NCBI RefSeq assembly: GCF_002250705.1
Contig: NZ_NMVP01000006.1
Location: 1-64,000 of the forward strand
Source of the DNA: Enemella evansiae
Lineage (GTDB): Bacteria > Actinomycetota > Actinomycetes > Propionibacteriales > Propionibacteriaceae
Length of the DNA: 64,000 nucleotides
Reading direction: 5' to 3'
The notes under the pieces are model-generated. The model was given only the letters and a program-made list of their open reading frames with translations, made no database searches and was not told the origin of the DNA. Positions 31,309 through 39,068 of this stretch are shown here, piece by piece; the first letter of the stretch is position 1, and each line of letters opens with the position of its first letter. A program made the translations under genes and the position numbers.

Positions 31309-31866
31309 TCAATTTTCGGGCGGCAGGGGAGGGGTGAGCAGATAGGCGCCGCTGGCCACCCCCTCGCGTACCGCGGCAAGCGTCTCGTCCGGGGTCTGGG
31401 TGGTGGTGTCGAGCGCGTGGGGCTCCAGCACTCCCAGGTCGGCGAACTGATCCCACAGGGACAGCACGGGGCCCTCGTCGACCAGCGCATCGGGTGCGGT
31501 ACGCGCCTGGGCCCGCCGCAGGGTCTCGGCTCGGGAGGGGCGCAGCACCAGATAGTGCAACCGCAGACCACCCGGCCCGCCGAGCGGGCGGAAGTGGTCG
31601 AGCATCCAGGGGCCGATGATGCCGTCCACCACGGTCGTGAAACCACCACCGGCATAGCCAGCTGCAGCACCCGCGAGCACCGCCAACACGGTCTGGTTCT
31701 GCGCATCCGACTCGGGCAGATACGGCGGGATCGCTCCGGCGACGATCCAGTGCCAGAAGTCATCGGTGTGCAGGTGCACGGCCCGCGGGAAACCGGCGGC
31801 GAGGGCCCGCGCGGTCGTCGACTTGCCCGACCCGGGCGGCCCGGTCAGCAGGACGACGTCAGCCAC
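31309..31866 (-). CDS. P-loop kinase-like ATPase, paralogue of 23180-23761
   Basis: This 185-residue protein has Walker A VLLTGPPGSGKSTTARAL, HLHTDDFWHWIVAGAI and VVDGIIGPWML, as in AAA_33-type small-molecule kinases. GTG 31866 overlaps the upstream DinB gene's stop by 8 bp (GTGGCTGA), implying coupling; an ATG-equivalent start at 31896 is also in frame. The C-terminal TQTPDETLAAV matches the paralogue's SQTPEETV. Its substrate is unknown. Confidence 0.75.
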   Translation of the reverse strand: MADVVLLTGPPGSGKSTTARALAAGFPRAVHLHTDDFWHWIVAGAIPPYLPESDAQNQTVLAVLAGAAAGYAGGGFTTVVDGIIGPWMLDHFRPLGGPGGLRLHYLVLRPSRAETLRRAQARTAPDALVDEGPVLSLWDQFADLGVLEPHALDTTTQTPDETLAAVREGVASGAYLLTPPLPPEN

Positions 31867-32374
31867 CGAAGAAGCCGCGCAGGTAGGCCGCCGCACCGAG
31901 GTGCTGGATCACGTCATCGATGAGCGAGACCAGGCGTACGCCGGCGGTCACCGGCGGATCCCAGTTCTCATCGATCACCTTCGCCAACTCGGCGTCGGTC
32001 ACGCGGGAGCAGTAGTCGACCAGGTCATCGGTCACCACGCGCAGGTACGCCGCCAACTCACCGACCGGTGCGGCCACCTTGGCGGCGTCGGCGGGGGACT
32101 GTCCATAACCCATCTCGCCCGACCCGAGCTGGTCGTCGGCCAGCGGGATCCCCAACCGCGGCTTCCATTCGCCCCACCGCTGATCGTCACCGGTCAGCCC
32201 GCGCAACTGCAGGTCGATGCCGCGCGCGCTGTGCCACAGCAGCCAGCAGATGGTGTTGCTGCCCTCTGCCGGCACCCGTTCGGCGGTGTCCTGGTCCAGC
32301 CCGTCGACGACACCGTCGAGGGTGTCGGTGATCCGGCCGGCCAGGTCGGTGAGCACGGAGTTCAACTCGGTCAT
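31859..32374 (-). CDS. DinB-superfamily (mycothiol-dependent type) protein
   Basis: The 171-residue protein starts at ATG 32374 with GAGGATGAGG upstream. LLWHSARGIDLQLRGL and the C-terminal SLIDDVIQHLGAAAYLRGFF supply the His residues expected for the metal site of the DinB bundle. In Actinobacteria this fold commonly uses mycothiol. It is the first gene of a two-gene unit with the P-loop kinase. An earlier in-frame start (32452) lacks a ribosome site. Confidence 0.8.
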   Translation of the reverse strand: MTELNSVLTDLAGRITDTLDGVVDGLDQDTAERVPAEGSNTICWLLWHSARGIDLQLRGLTGDDQRWGEWKPRLGIPLADDQLGSGEMGYGQSPADAAKVAAPVGELAAYLRVVTDDLVDYCSRVTDAELAKVIDENWDPPVTAGVRLVSLIDDVIQHLGAAAYLRGFFGG

Positions 32375-32481
32375 GGCCTCATCCTCGCAAGCAGACCCCG
32401 CGACCATGAATGGGCCCCCCGGTCGGGTGGGAAACAACCCCAGAGGATCCACGATCCGTTCGACTCCGAGAGGGATGAACC

Positions 32482-33666
32482 GTGAAAGCAGTCACCTGGC
32501 AGGGCAAACACAACGTCGAGGTCACCGAAGTGCCCGACCCGGTCCTCCTCGAGCCCACCGACGCGATCGTGCGGGTCACCTCGACCGCGATCTGCGGCTC
32601 CGACCTCCACCTCTACGGGCCGCTGGCGCCCTTCCTGGACCGCGGCGACATCCTCGGCCACGAGGCCCTCGGCATCGTCGAGGAGGTCGGCCCGCAGGCC
32701 GGCAACCTGCAGGTCGGCGACCGCGTGGTGGTGCCCTTCACCATCTCCTGCGGCCACTGCTGGATGTGCCAGCGCGGGCTGCAGTCGCAGTGCGAGACCA
32801 CCCAGGTCACCCAGCAGGACAGCGGCGCCGCCCTGTTCGGCTACACCCGACTCTACGGCTCCGTACCGGGCGGGCAGGCCGAGTACGTCCGCGTCCCGCA
32901 GGCCCAGTACGGCCCGGTGGTGCTGCCCACCGACGGCCCGGACGAGCGCTACCTCTACCTCTCCGACATCCTGCCGACCGCCTGGCAGGGAGTGCGGTAC
33001 GCCGGCGTGGGCGAGGGTGACACGCTGGTCGTCGTCGGGCTCGGCCCGGTCGGCCAGCTCGCCACCCGCTGTGCCCAGGTGCTCGGGGTGGACCGGGTGA
33101 TCGGGCTGGACCTGGTGCCCGAGCGGTTGGAGACGGCCCGTGCGCACGGCGTCGAGGCGGTCGACATCCGGACCCTGTCCGACCCGGCCGCGGCGATCAA
33201 GGACCTCACCCAGGGCCGCGGTGCCGACGGGGTGGTCGACGCCGTCGGGATGGAGGCGCACGGCAGCCCGGTCGCCGAGGGCGTGGTCAAGGCGGTCAGC
33301 AGCCTGCCCGGCCCGATCGCCCGCGCAGCCACCGAAAAGGCAGGCATCGACCGGCTCGCCGCCCTGCACCTGGCCCTCGGCGCGGCCCGCCGCGGCGGCA
33401 CGGTGTCGTTGTCCGGCGTCTACGGCGGCGCGGCCGACCCGATGCCGATGATGCAGATGTTCGACCGGCAGCTGACCATCCGGATGGGACAGGCCAACGT
33501 CCGCCGCTGGACCGATGAGCTGATGGAACTGGTCCGGGACGGCAACGCCACCCTCGACGTCGAGACGCTGGCGACCCACCGGCTGCCGCTGGACCAGGCC
33601 GCCGAGGCGTACCGGATGTTCCAGACCAAGTCCGACGGCTGCCTCAAGGTCGTGCTGCAACCCTGA
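32482..33666 (+). CDS. zinc-dependent alcohol dehydrogenase, formaldehyde-dehydrogenase-like
   Basis: This is a 394-residue medium-chain dehydrogenase. Catalytic zinc ligands are Cys38 (TAICGSDLH) and the His60-Glu61 pair (GHEALG). Structural zinc Cys are at 90, 93, 96 and 104 (SCGHCWMCQRGLQSQC). The NAD site is VVVGLGPVGQLA followed by an acidic residue (GLDLVPERLE), favouring NAD+. It starts at GTG 32482 after AGAGGGATGA. The long insert before the structural-zinc lobe and the late GVYGGAADPMPMMQMFDRQL resemble glutathione-independent formaldehyde dehydrogenase-type enzymes. The substrate is not fixed by sequence. Confidence 0.9.
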   Translation: MKAVTWQGKHNVEVTEVPDPVLLEPTDAIVRVTSTAICGSDLHLYGPLAPFLDRGDILGHEALGIVEEVGPQAGNLQVGDRVVVPFTISCGHCWMCQRGLQSQCETTQVTQQDSGAALFGYTRLYGSVPGGQAEYVRVPQAQYGPVVLPTDGPDERYLYLSDILPTAWQGVRYAGVGEGDTLVVVGLGPVGQLATRCAQVLGVDRVIGLDLVPERLETARAHGVEAVDIRTLSDPAAAIKDLTQGRGADGVVDAVGMEAHGSPVAEGVVKAVSSLPGPIARAATEKAGIDRLAALHLALGAARRGGTVSLSGVYGGAADPMPMMQMFDRQLTIRMGQANVRRWTDELMELVRDGNATLDVETLATHRLPLDQAAEAYRMFQTKSDGCLKVVLQP

Positions 33667-33757
33667 CCGGCCCGACCGGTCGGCCCGGGTCAACGTTGTC
33701 GCCGGGCGTTCATGTCGATGTCACCACCGTTGCATCTGGCCGTGGCAGAACACTGGC

Positions 33758-34591
33758 GTGGAGCGGCGGCGCACGATCTGGACACTCGGCTGGCTGGGCA
33801 GCGCGGCCGGGTTGCTGCTGGTCGGGCATCTCGGCAGCCGGGAACTGCTGCGCCGGCAGGCGGCGATCGCCCGACGGATCATCGGCGACCCCTTCGGCGA
33901 GATCGCGCCGGATGCCGACAAGGTCTACAAGAGGAAGCTGCCCGGCGAGCCGATCGAGCTGCTGCTGGTCGGCGACTCGATGGCCGCTGGGCTGGGCGCC
34001 GAACGGCCCAAGGACACCCTCGGCGCCCGGCTCGCCAAGGGGCTCGCCAAGCGGGCCCAGCGACCGGTCCGGTTGCGTACCATCGCCCGGATCGGTGCCG
34101 AGTCAGGGATGTTGGCCACTCAGCTGGACCGGCTCACCCCCGCCGACCGACCGGACCTGGCGGTGATCGTCGTCGGCGGCAACGACGTCACCCACCGGAT
34201 CCCGATCGGCGAATCGGTGGCGCACCTGGCGGAGGCGATCGAACGGTTGCAGGCCCGCGGCGCTCAGGTGGTCGTCGGCACCTGCCCCGATCTGGGGACG
34301 CTGCGCCCGGTGCCGCAGCCGCTGCGCAGCCTCGGTTCCCGCAAGAGCCGCCAACTCGCCGCCGCCCAGCGCCGGGTCGCGCTGGCCCACGGTGCCCGGG
34401 CGGTGTCCCTGGCCCGCGCCGTCGGGCCGTTCTTCATCACCAACCCCGACGAGATGTTCAGCCTGGACCGCTTCCACCCCTCCTCGGCCGGCTACCGGCG
34501 TACCGCCAAGGCGATGCTGCCCTCCCTGCTCGCCGCCCTCGGCCTCACCGAACGCGTCCCGCTCGGGCATCACGGCCCGGGGCCGGGTTAG
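33758..34591 (+). CDS. SGNH/GDSL-family hydrolase with N-terminal membrane anchor
   Basis: The 277-residue protein begins at GTG 33758. Residues 8-23 (WTLGWLGSAAGLLLVG) form a membrane anchor or uncleaved signal. SGNH blocks are intact: LLLVGDSMAAGLGAE (Ser nucleophile), a GMLATQ block II, VVGGNDVTHRIP (Asn), and DRFHPSSAGYRR (Asp and His). It probably acts as an esterase or acetylesterase outside the membrane. It converges on the ppk2 gene with a 3-bp gap. Confidence 0.87.
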   Translation: MERRRTIWTLGWLGSAAGLLLVGHLGSRELLRRQAAIARRIIGDPFGEIAPDADKVYKRKLPGEPIELLLVGDSMAAGLGAERPKDTLGARLAKGLAKRAQRPVRLRTIARIGAESGMLATQLDRLTPADRPDLAVIVVGGNDVTHRIPIGESVAHLAEAIERLQARGAQVVVGTCPDLGTLRPVPQPLRSLGSRKSRQLAAAQRRVALAHGARAVSLARAVGPFFITNPDEMFSLDRFHPSSAGYRRTAKAMLPSLLAALGLTERVPLGHHGPGPG

Positions 34592-34594
34592 CGG

Positions 34595-35452
34595 TCAGCC
34601 GGCTTCGCGTGCCGAGGTACGCCCCCGCTCGGCCTGCTCGACCCGGGCGGCGTGATCGGGTACCTCGTGCTGGAGATCGCGCTCCAACCGCTGGTACCCG
34701 GTCGAGGGCGGCCGCTTCGGCAGCGTCAGCTCGGGCTGTTCGAACGTGGTCCACGGGATCGAATCGAGCAGGTGGGCGATCATGTTGATCCGGGCCCGGC
34801 GCTTGTCCTCGGACTCGACCACGTTCCACGGCGCCTCGGCGATGTCGGTGTGCACCAGCATCTCGTCCTTGGCCCGCGAATAGTCCTCCCACCGGGTCAG
34901 CGACTCCAGGTCGGTGGGGGAGAGCTTCCAGCGGCGCATCGGATCCTCCAGCCGGGAGCGGAATCGCTTCTCCTGCTCCGAATCCGAGACCGAGAACCAG
35001 TACTTGCGCAGCAGGATCCCGTCCTCGACCAGCAGCCGCTCGAAGATCGGGCACTGGTGCAGGAACCGCCGGTACTCCTCGGGTGTGCAGTAACCCATCA
35101 CCCGCTCCACCCCGGCGCGGTTGTACCAGGAGCGGTCGAACAGCACGATCTCGCCGGCGGCCGGCAGATTCTCCACATAGCGCTGGAAATACCACTGACT
35201 GCGCTGCCGCTCCGTCGGCGCCGGCAGGGCGACGATCGAGGCGACCCGTGGGTTGAGATATTCGGTGACCCGTTTGATCGCGCCACCCTTGCCGGCGGCA
35301 TCACGGCCCTCGAAGACGATCACCACCCGTTGCCCGGTGGCCTTCACCCACTCCTGGAGTTTGACCAGCTCACCCTGCAGCCGGAACAGCTCGGCCTCGT
35401 AGAGCGACTTGTCCATCCGCTTGCGACGCCCGGACTTCGACTTACCTGCCAT
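34595..35452 (-). CDS. ppk2: polyphosphate kinase 2 family
   Basis: The 285-residue PPK2 transfers phosphate between polyphosphate and nucleotides (NDP to NTP or the reverse). The core motifs are complete: Walker A FEGRDAAGKGGAIKR (residues 48-61), VALPAPTERQRSQWYFQRYV, Walker B FDRSWYNRAGVERVMG and the lid with RKYWFSVSDSEQEKRF. The single-domain form of this size fits class I PPK2. The start is ATG 35452. It is divergent from the four-gene cluster with a 106-bp shared upstream region. Confidence 0.93.
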   Translation of the reverse strand: MAGKSKSGRRKRMDKSLYEAELFRLQGELVKLQEWVKATGQRVVIVFEGRDAAGKGGAIKRVTEYLNPRVASIVALPAPTERQRSQWYFQRYVENLPAAGEIVLFDRSWYNRAGVERVMGYCTPEEYRRFLHQCPIFERLLVEDGILLRKYWFSVSDSEQEKRFRSRLEDPMRRWKLSPTDLESLTRWEDYSRAKDEMLVHTDIAEAPWNVVESEDKRRARINMIAHLLDSIPWTTFEQPELTLPKRPPSTGYQRLERDLQHEVPDHAARVEQAERGRTSAREAG

Positions 35453-35558
35453 GGGCCGACCCTAGCGACGAATCCGATGGTGGATGAGCCGATCGGCCAC
35501 TGGGTAACACCCCGGGACGAACTCAACACATGGCGATGGCCGAGAACGAGGAGGGTCG

Positions 35559-36293
35559 GTGACCGGGATCGACGCGATGGTCGTGGTCGTGCCCGCACAC
35601 AACGAGGCCGATTGGCTCGCCACCTGTCTGGCCTCGGTGCAGCGGGCCGTCCGCCGGGTCCGGATCCCGGTGCGGGTCCGGGTGGTGCTGGACGCCTGCC
35701 AGGACGCGACCGCCGCCCAGGTGCCGCGCTGGGTGCACTCTCTGGAGGTGCAGTACCGCAACGTCGGCGCCGCGCGGGCCGTCGGTTTCGCCGACCTGCT
35801 CGAGGCCCCCGAGGTCGAGTCGCCGGGGCGGCGTACTTGGTTGTCCTGCACCGACGCCGACTCGGAGGTACCGGCCGACTGGCTGGTCGCGCAGCTGGAC
35901 AGCGCCGCCGCCGGGCACGATCTGTTCGTCGGCACGGTCCGGGTGGACGACTGGTCGGGCCGCGCGCCCGGACTGCTCGCCCAGCACGATCTCGGTTACG
36001 ACCTGCAACCCGGGCACCGGCACGTCCACGGTGCGAACCTCGGGGTACGCCTCGGCGCCTACCGCAGCCTGGGCGGGTTCAAGCCGTTGCGGGTGCATGA
36101 GGATGTCGAGCTGGTCCGGGCCGCCGTCGACGCCCAGCTGCCCGTCGACTGGTCCGATGCCGCGCCGGTCCTCACCTCCGCTCGCCGCTCCACCCGCGCG
36201 CCGGGCGGGTTCGCCGCCGCCCTGGATGCGCTGGAGGAGCAGCTGCGTTTCGAGGAACGCCACCCGCTCTCCACCGAGGGGGGTGGCCGGTGA
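35559..36293 (+). CDS. family 2 glycosyltransferase, first gene of a four-gene cluster
   Basis: This is a 244-residue soluble GT-A enzyme. VVVVPAHNEADWLATCLASV is the nucleotide-sugar-binding start; the metal-binding DxD is CTDADSEV; GANLGVRLGAYRSLGGFKPLRVHEDVEL supplies the acceptor-side acidic (ED) motif. There are no membrane segments, unlike polymerising synthases such as NodC. It starts at GTG 35559 after GAGGAGGG and overlaps the next gene by 4 bp. With its neighbours it suggests assembly of a small glycoconjugate that is then deacetylated and methylated. Donor and acceptor are unknown. Confidence 0.85.
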   Translation: MTGIDAMVVVVPAHNEADWLATCLASVQRAVRRVRIPVRVRVVLDACQDATAAQVPRWVHSLEVQYRNVGAARAVGFADLLEAPEVESPGRRTWLSCTDADSEVPADWLVAQLDSAAAGHDLFVGTVRVDDWSGRAPGLLAQHDLGYDLQPGHRHVHGANLGVRLGAYRSLGGFKPLRVHEDVELVRAAVDAQLPVDWSDAAPVLTSARRSTRAPGGFAAALDALEEQLRFEERHPLSTEGGGR

Positions 36294-37225
36294 GCCTCGC
36301 CGACCAGGTGCGGAGCGCGCTGGCCGGTCCGCAGTGGCCGCTGCCCGGCCACGGGCACACCGCCGAGCGGTGGCAGCGGCTGGCCGATCTCGCCCGCACC
36401 GACATCGTCGTCGGCCGGCTGGTCGAGGCGCACGCCGACGCGACCGCCATCCTCACCGAGCTCGGCCGCACCGACCTGCTCGCACCGGGGCAGTGGTGGG
36501 GGGTCTGGGCGGCCGAACCACCCCGGCCGGTGGTGCGCGCCCAGCCCGACCCGGAGGATCCCGACCGGTTGCTGCTCGACGGCGCCAAGCCCTGGTGCTC
36601 CGGTGCCGGCCTCTGCGACCACGCGCTGATCACCGTCCGCGACGCCGCCGATCCCGACCGGCGACTGCTGGCCGCGGTCGAACTCACCGGACCGGGCGTC
36701 CGCGTCGAGGAGGCCTGGGCCAACCCCGGAATGACCCGCTCGGCCACCCACACCGTGCACCTGGATCAGGTTCCGGCGACCAGGGTCGGCAGCGGTGCCG
36801 ACTATCTCGACCGGGCCGGGTTCTGGCACGGCGGGGCCGGCGTCGCCGCCTGCTGGGCCGGCGGGGCCGAGGCCGTCGCCGACACCCTGCGCGGCTCCCG
36901 CCGCGACGACCCGATCACCCTGGCCCATCTCGGCGCGGTGGACGCGGCGCTGGCCGGGGCCCGCTGGACCCTGGCCGCGGCCGGCGCCGAGGTGGATGCC
37001 GCGCCGGAGGATGCGCCGGCGGCCCGGATCCGGGCGTTGCGGGTGCGGGCGATCGTCGAGGCGGCCGCCGCGCTGACCATCGACCGGGTCGGGCGGGCGC
37101 TCGGTGCCGGTCCGCTCTGCCAGGACGCCGAGCACGCTCGTGCTGTCGCGGACCTGAGCATCTATCTGCGGCAGAGCCACGCCGAACGTGACCTGGCCGG
37201 CCTCGGCGAACTGGTCCGCCGATGA
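36290..37225 (+). CDS. acyl-CoA dehydrogenase-like protein, second gene of cluster
   Basis: This 311-residue protein resembles acyl-CoA dehydrogenases but is about 70 residues shorter than usual. LLLDGAKPWCSGAGLCDHALITV is the FAD-contacting beta domain, and PGMTRSATHTVHLDQVPATRVG matches the turn preceding the C-terminal helices. The helical C-terminus ends with QSHAERDLAGLGELVRR. No clear catalytic Glu can be assigned, so oxidation of an acyl thioester is uncertain; it may act on another acyl or amine substrate. GTG 36290 overlaps the GT stop (GTGA), and its own stop overlaps the PIG-L ATG. Confidence 0.78.
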   Translation: MSLADQVRSALAGPQWPLPGHGHTAERWQRLADLARTDIVVGRLVEAHADATAILTELGRTDLLAPGQWWGVWAAEPPRPVVRAQPDPEDPDRLLLDGAKPWCSGAGLCDHALITVRDAADPDRRLLAAVELTGPGVRVEEAWANPGMTRSATHTVHLDQVPATRVGSGADYLDRAGFWHGGAGVAACWAGGAEAVADTLRGSRRDDPITLAHLGAVDAALAGARWTLAAAGAEVDAAPEDAPAARIRALRVRAIVEAAAALTIDRVGRALGAGPLCQDAEHARAVADLSIYLRQSHAERDLAGLGELVRR

Positions 37226-37977
37226 CCGCCGAGCAACCGCACTCGCTGGCCGACGTGCCGCCGGTGACCGAAGCCCACCCGGGCACCCCGGCCGAGTGCT
37301 GGCGTGGCTGGCGGGAGAGTCTGCCGGAGTTGTCGTACGCCGACTGGCGGCGGGTGGTGGTGGTCGCGCCGCACCCCGATGACGAGATCCTGGGCGTCGG
37401 CGGTCTGCTGCACCTGCTGGCCCGCAGCGGCGTACCGGTCACCGTGCTGGCCGTCACCGACGGCACCGCCGCGCCGGCGCCCGCCGGTTGGTCGGCCCAG
37501 GAGCTGGGGGTGCGCCGCAGCGCCGAGTCCGAACGGGCCTGCGCCCTGCTCGGCCTGCCGGCCCCGCTGCGGCTCGGTCTGCAGGACGGCGCCGTCACCG
37601 CCGACGAGGCGGTGCTCGTCGAACTGATCGCCGGCCACCTCGATGAGCAGACGATCTGCCTGAGCACCTGGCCGCAGGACGGGCATCCCGATCACGACGC
37701 CTGCGGCCGAGCCGCCACCAGGGCCGCGACCGGGGTCGGCGCGCGCCTGCTGTCCTACCCGGTCTGGTGGTGGCACTGGGGCCGGCCCGACGATCCGACC
37801 GGTCCACGACCGGCCGCCCGTCGGGTAGCGCTGCCCGCCGACCTGCAGCAGCTCAAGGCCGAGGCGGTGGCCGCGTTCACCAGCCAGCTCGAACCACCCG
37901 GACCGGGCCGGGATCCGGTGCTGCCGCGACCGGTGCTGGACCGGCTGGTCACCGCCGAGGAGGTGCTCATCGAATGA
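37222..37977 (+). CDS. PIG-L/LmbE-family deacetylase, third gene of cluster
   Basis: This 251-residue zinc deacetylase of the LmbE/MshB group removes acetyl from N-acetylglucosamine-type substrates. The zinc and catalytic motif VVVAPHPDDEILGVGG (His51, Asp53, Asp54) and the second ligand motif GHPDHDACG (His154, His157) are intact. ATG 37222 overlaps the previous stop (ATGA) and the methyltransferase ATG overlaps its stop. Linkage to a glycosyltransferase and a methyltransferase argues for modification of a glycan rather than mycothiol synthesis, though the latter is a family activity. Confidence 0.87.
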   Translation: MTAEQPHSLADVPPVTEAHPGTPAECWRGWRESLPELSYADWRRVVVVAPHPDDEILGVGGLLHLLARSGVPVTVLAVTDGTAAPAPAGWSAQELGVRRSAESERACALLGLPAPLRLGLQDGAVTADEAVLVELIAGHLDEQTICLSTWPQDGHPDHDACGRAATRAATGVGARLLSYPVWWWHWGRPDDPTGPRPAARRVALPADLQQLKAEAVAAFTSQLEPPGPGRDPVLPRPVLDRLVTAEEVLIE

Positions 37978-38564
37978 CTGCCGGCTACTTCGAGACCCAG
38001 TACGCCCGGGCCGCCGACCCGTGGGGGTTCACCTCCAAGTGGTACGAGCAGCGCAAGCGCGCGCTCACCGTGGCCGCCCTGCCCAGGCGTCGGTACCGCT
38101 CCGGTTACGAACCCGGCTGCTCGATCGGTGTCCTCAGCGAGGCGCTCGCCGAACGCTGCGACCGGTTGCTGTCCACCGATCTGATGCCCGCCGCGGTGGA
38201 GCGGGCCCGGGACCGGGTGGCCTCGGACCGCGTCCGGTTCGAGCTGGCCGACGTGCGCGAGCACCGGTTGCCCGACGGGCACGACCTGGTGGTGCTCAGC
38301 GAGGTGCTCTACTACCTCACCGAGCCCGAGGTGATCGAGATCGTCGAACGCGTCGGCCGCCGACTGCCCGCCGACGGGCACGTGATCGCGGCGCACTGGC
38401 GGCACCCGGTCGCCGAGCACACCCTGGCCGGTGACCGAGCCGATCAGCTGCTGCGTGAGCACAGCGGGCTGCACGTGCTCGGCGGTTACTGCGACGCCGA
38501 TCTCCGGCTGACCGTGCTCGGCCACGACCCGACCTCCGTGGCCGAAGCCGAAGGTCTCGCCTGA
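37974..38564 (+). CDS. SAM-dependent methyltransferase, NodS-like, fourth gene of cluster
   Basis: This is a 196-residue class I methyltransferase. The N-terminus YFETQYARAADPWGFTSKWYEQRKR is characteristic of the NodS-like group (N-methylation of Nod-factor amino sugar). The SAM site is GYEPGCSIGVLSEAL, followed by acidic LLSTDLMP and the ELADVREHRLPDGHDLVVLSEVLYYL motifs. It overlaps the deacetylase by 4 bp. A natural sequence of action is deacetylation by PIG-L, then N-methylation of the freed amine here. The direct target is unproven. Confidence 0.82.
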   Translation: MTAGYFETQYARAADPWGFTSKWYEQRKRALTVAALPRRRYRSGYEPGCSIGVLSEALAERCDRLLSTDLMPAAVERARDRVASDRVRFELADVREHRLPDGHDLVVLSEVLYYLTEPEVIEIVERVGRRLPADGHVIAAHWRHPVAEHTLAGDRADQLLREHSGLHVLGGYCDADLRLTVLGHDPTSVAEAEGLA

Positions 38565-38570
38565 CGGTCA

Positions 38571-38738
38571 TCGAGTAGCGGCCCATGCGGAGCCTGCGGA
38601 GCAATGGGCTGCGTGTCGAGATGACCTCCCCAGCTCGCGCAGCGAGCGTTCCCTTTCACGGTCCTCGAGTAGCTCGCGCAGCGACCGTTCCCTTTCACGG
38701 TCCTCGAGTAGCTCGCGCAGCGAGCGTGTCGAGAGGCC
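38571..38738 (-). repeat. family A palindrome plus 39-bp tandem units
   Basis: A reverse-oriented family A copy (38571-38622, from CATCGAGTAGCGGCCCATGCG to GTGTCGAGATGAC in plan) is followed by units of 39 bp starting at 38632, 38671 and 38710. Each unit is AGCTCGCGCAGCGAGCG, then TTCCCTTTCACGG and TCCTCGAGT. The last unit runs into GTGTCGAGAGG, the family A outer arm. The gap 38565-39053 contains no gene. Confidence 0.85.
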
Positions 38739-38836
38739 GGCTCGGTTGATCCTGCCGCCGACTCGCCGGGGTGTCGACCACGCACCGCAGCCCGCCAGCA
38801 TCAGCCCCGCCTTCCCTGGCGATCGTTCCCCACTCT

Positions 38837-38894
38837 GCGGCTCAACTCTCACTCCGCGGACCGCATGCAGGCCGCAGAGTGAGAGTTGAGCCGC
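38837..38894. repeat. 23-bp-arm inverted repeat
   Basis: Left arm 38837-38859 begins GCGGCTCAACTCTCACTC and right arm 38872-38894 ends GAGTGAGAGTTGAGCCGC. They pair with one mismatch around a 12-base loop. The function is unknown. Confidence 0.85.
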
Positions 38895-38965
38895 GAAGTG
38901 GAGCGAGCCACGAATCAGCCCGATCGAGCCTGGTCGCCGAGCGCCCTGCCCACGCACCTCTCGAC

Positions 38966-39068
38966 ACGGTCGCTGCGCGACCTACTCGAGGAGCGTGGGG
39001 GACGGTCGCTGCGCGACCTACTCGAGGAGCGTGGGGGACGGTCGCTGCGCGACCTACTCGATGAGCGT
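38966..39068 (+). repeat. 36-bp tandem units related to family A, running into treY
   Basis: Units start at 38966, 39002 and 39038, each ACGGTCGCTGCGCGACC followed by TACTCGAGGAGCGTGGGGG. The last ends CTACTCGATGAGCG, the family A 3' arm. The inner GGTCGC/GCGACC words pair. The third unit contains the treY stop codon and its last residues. Confidence 0.85.
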
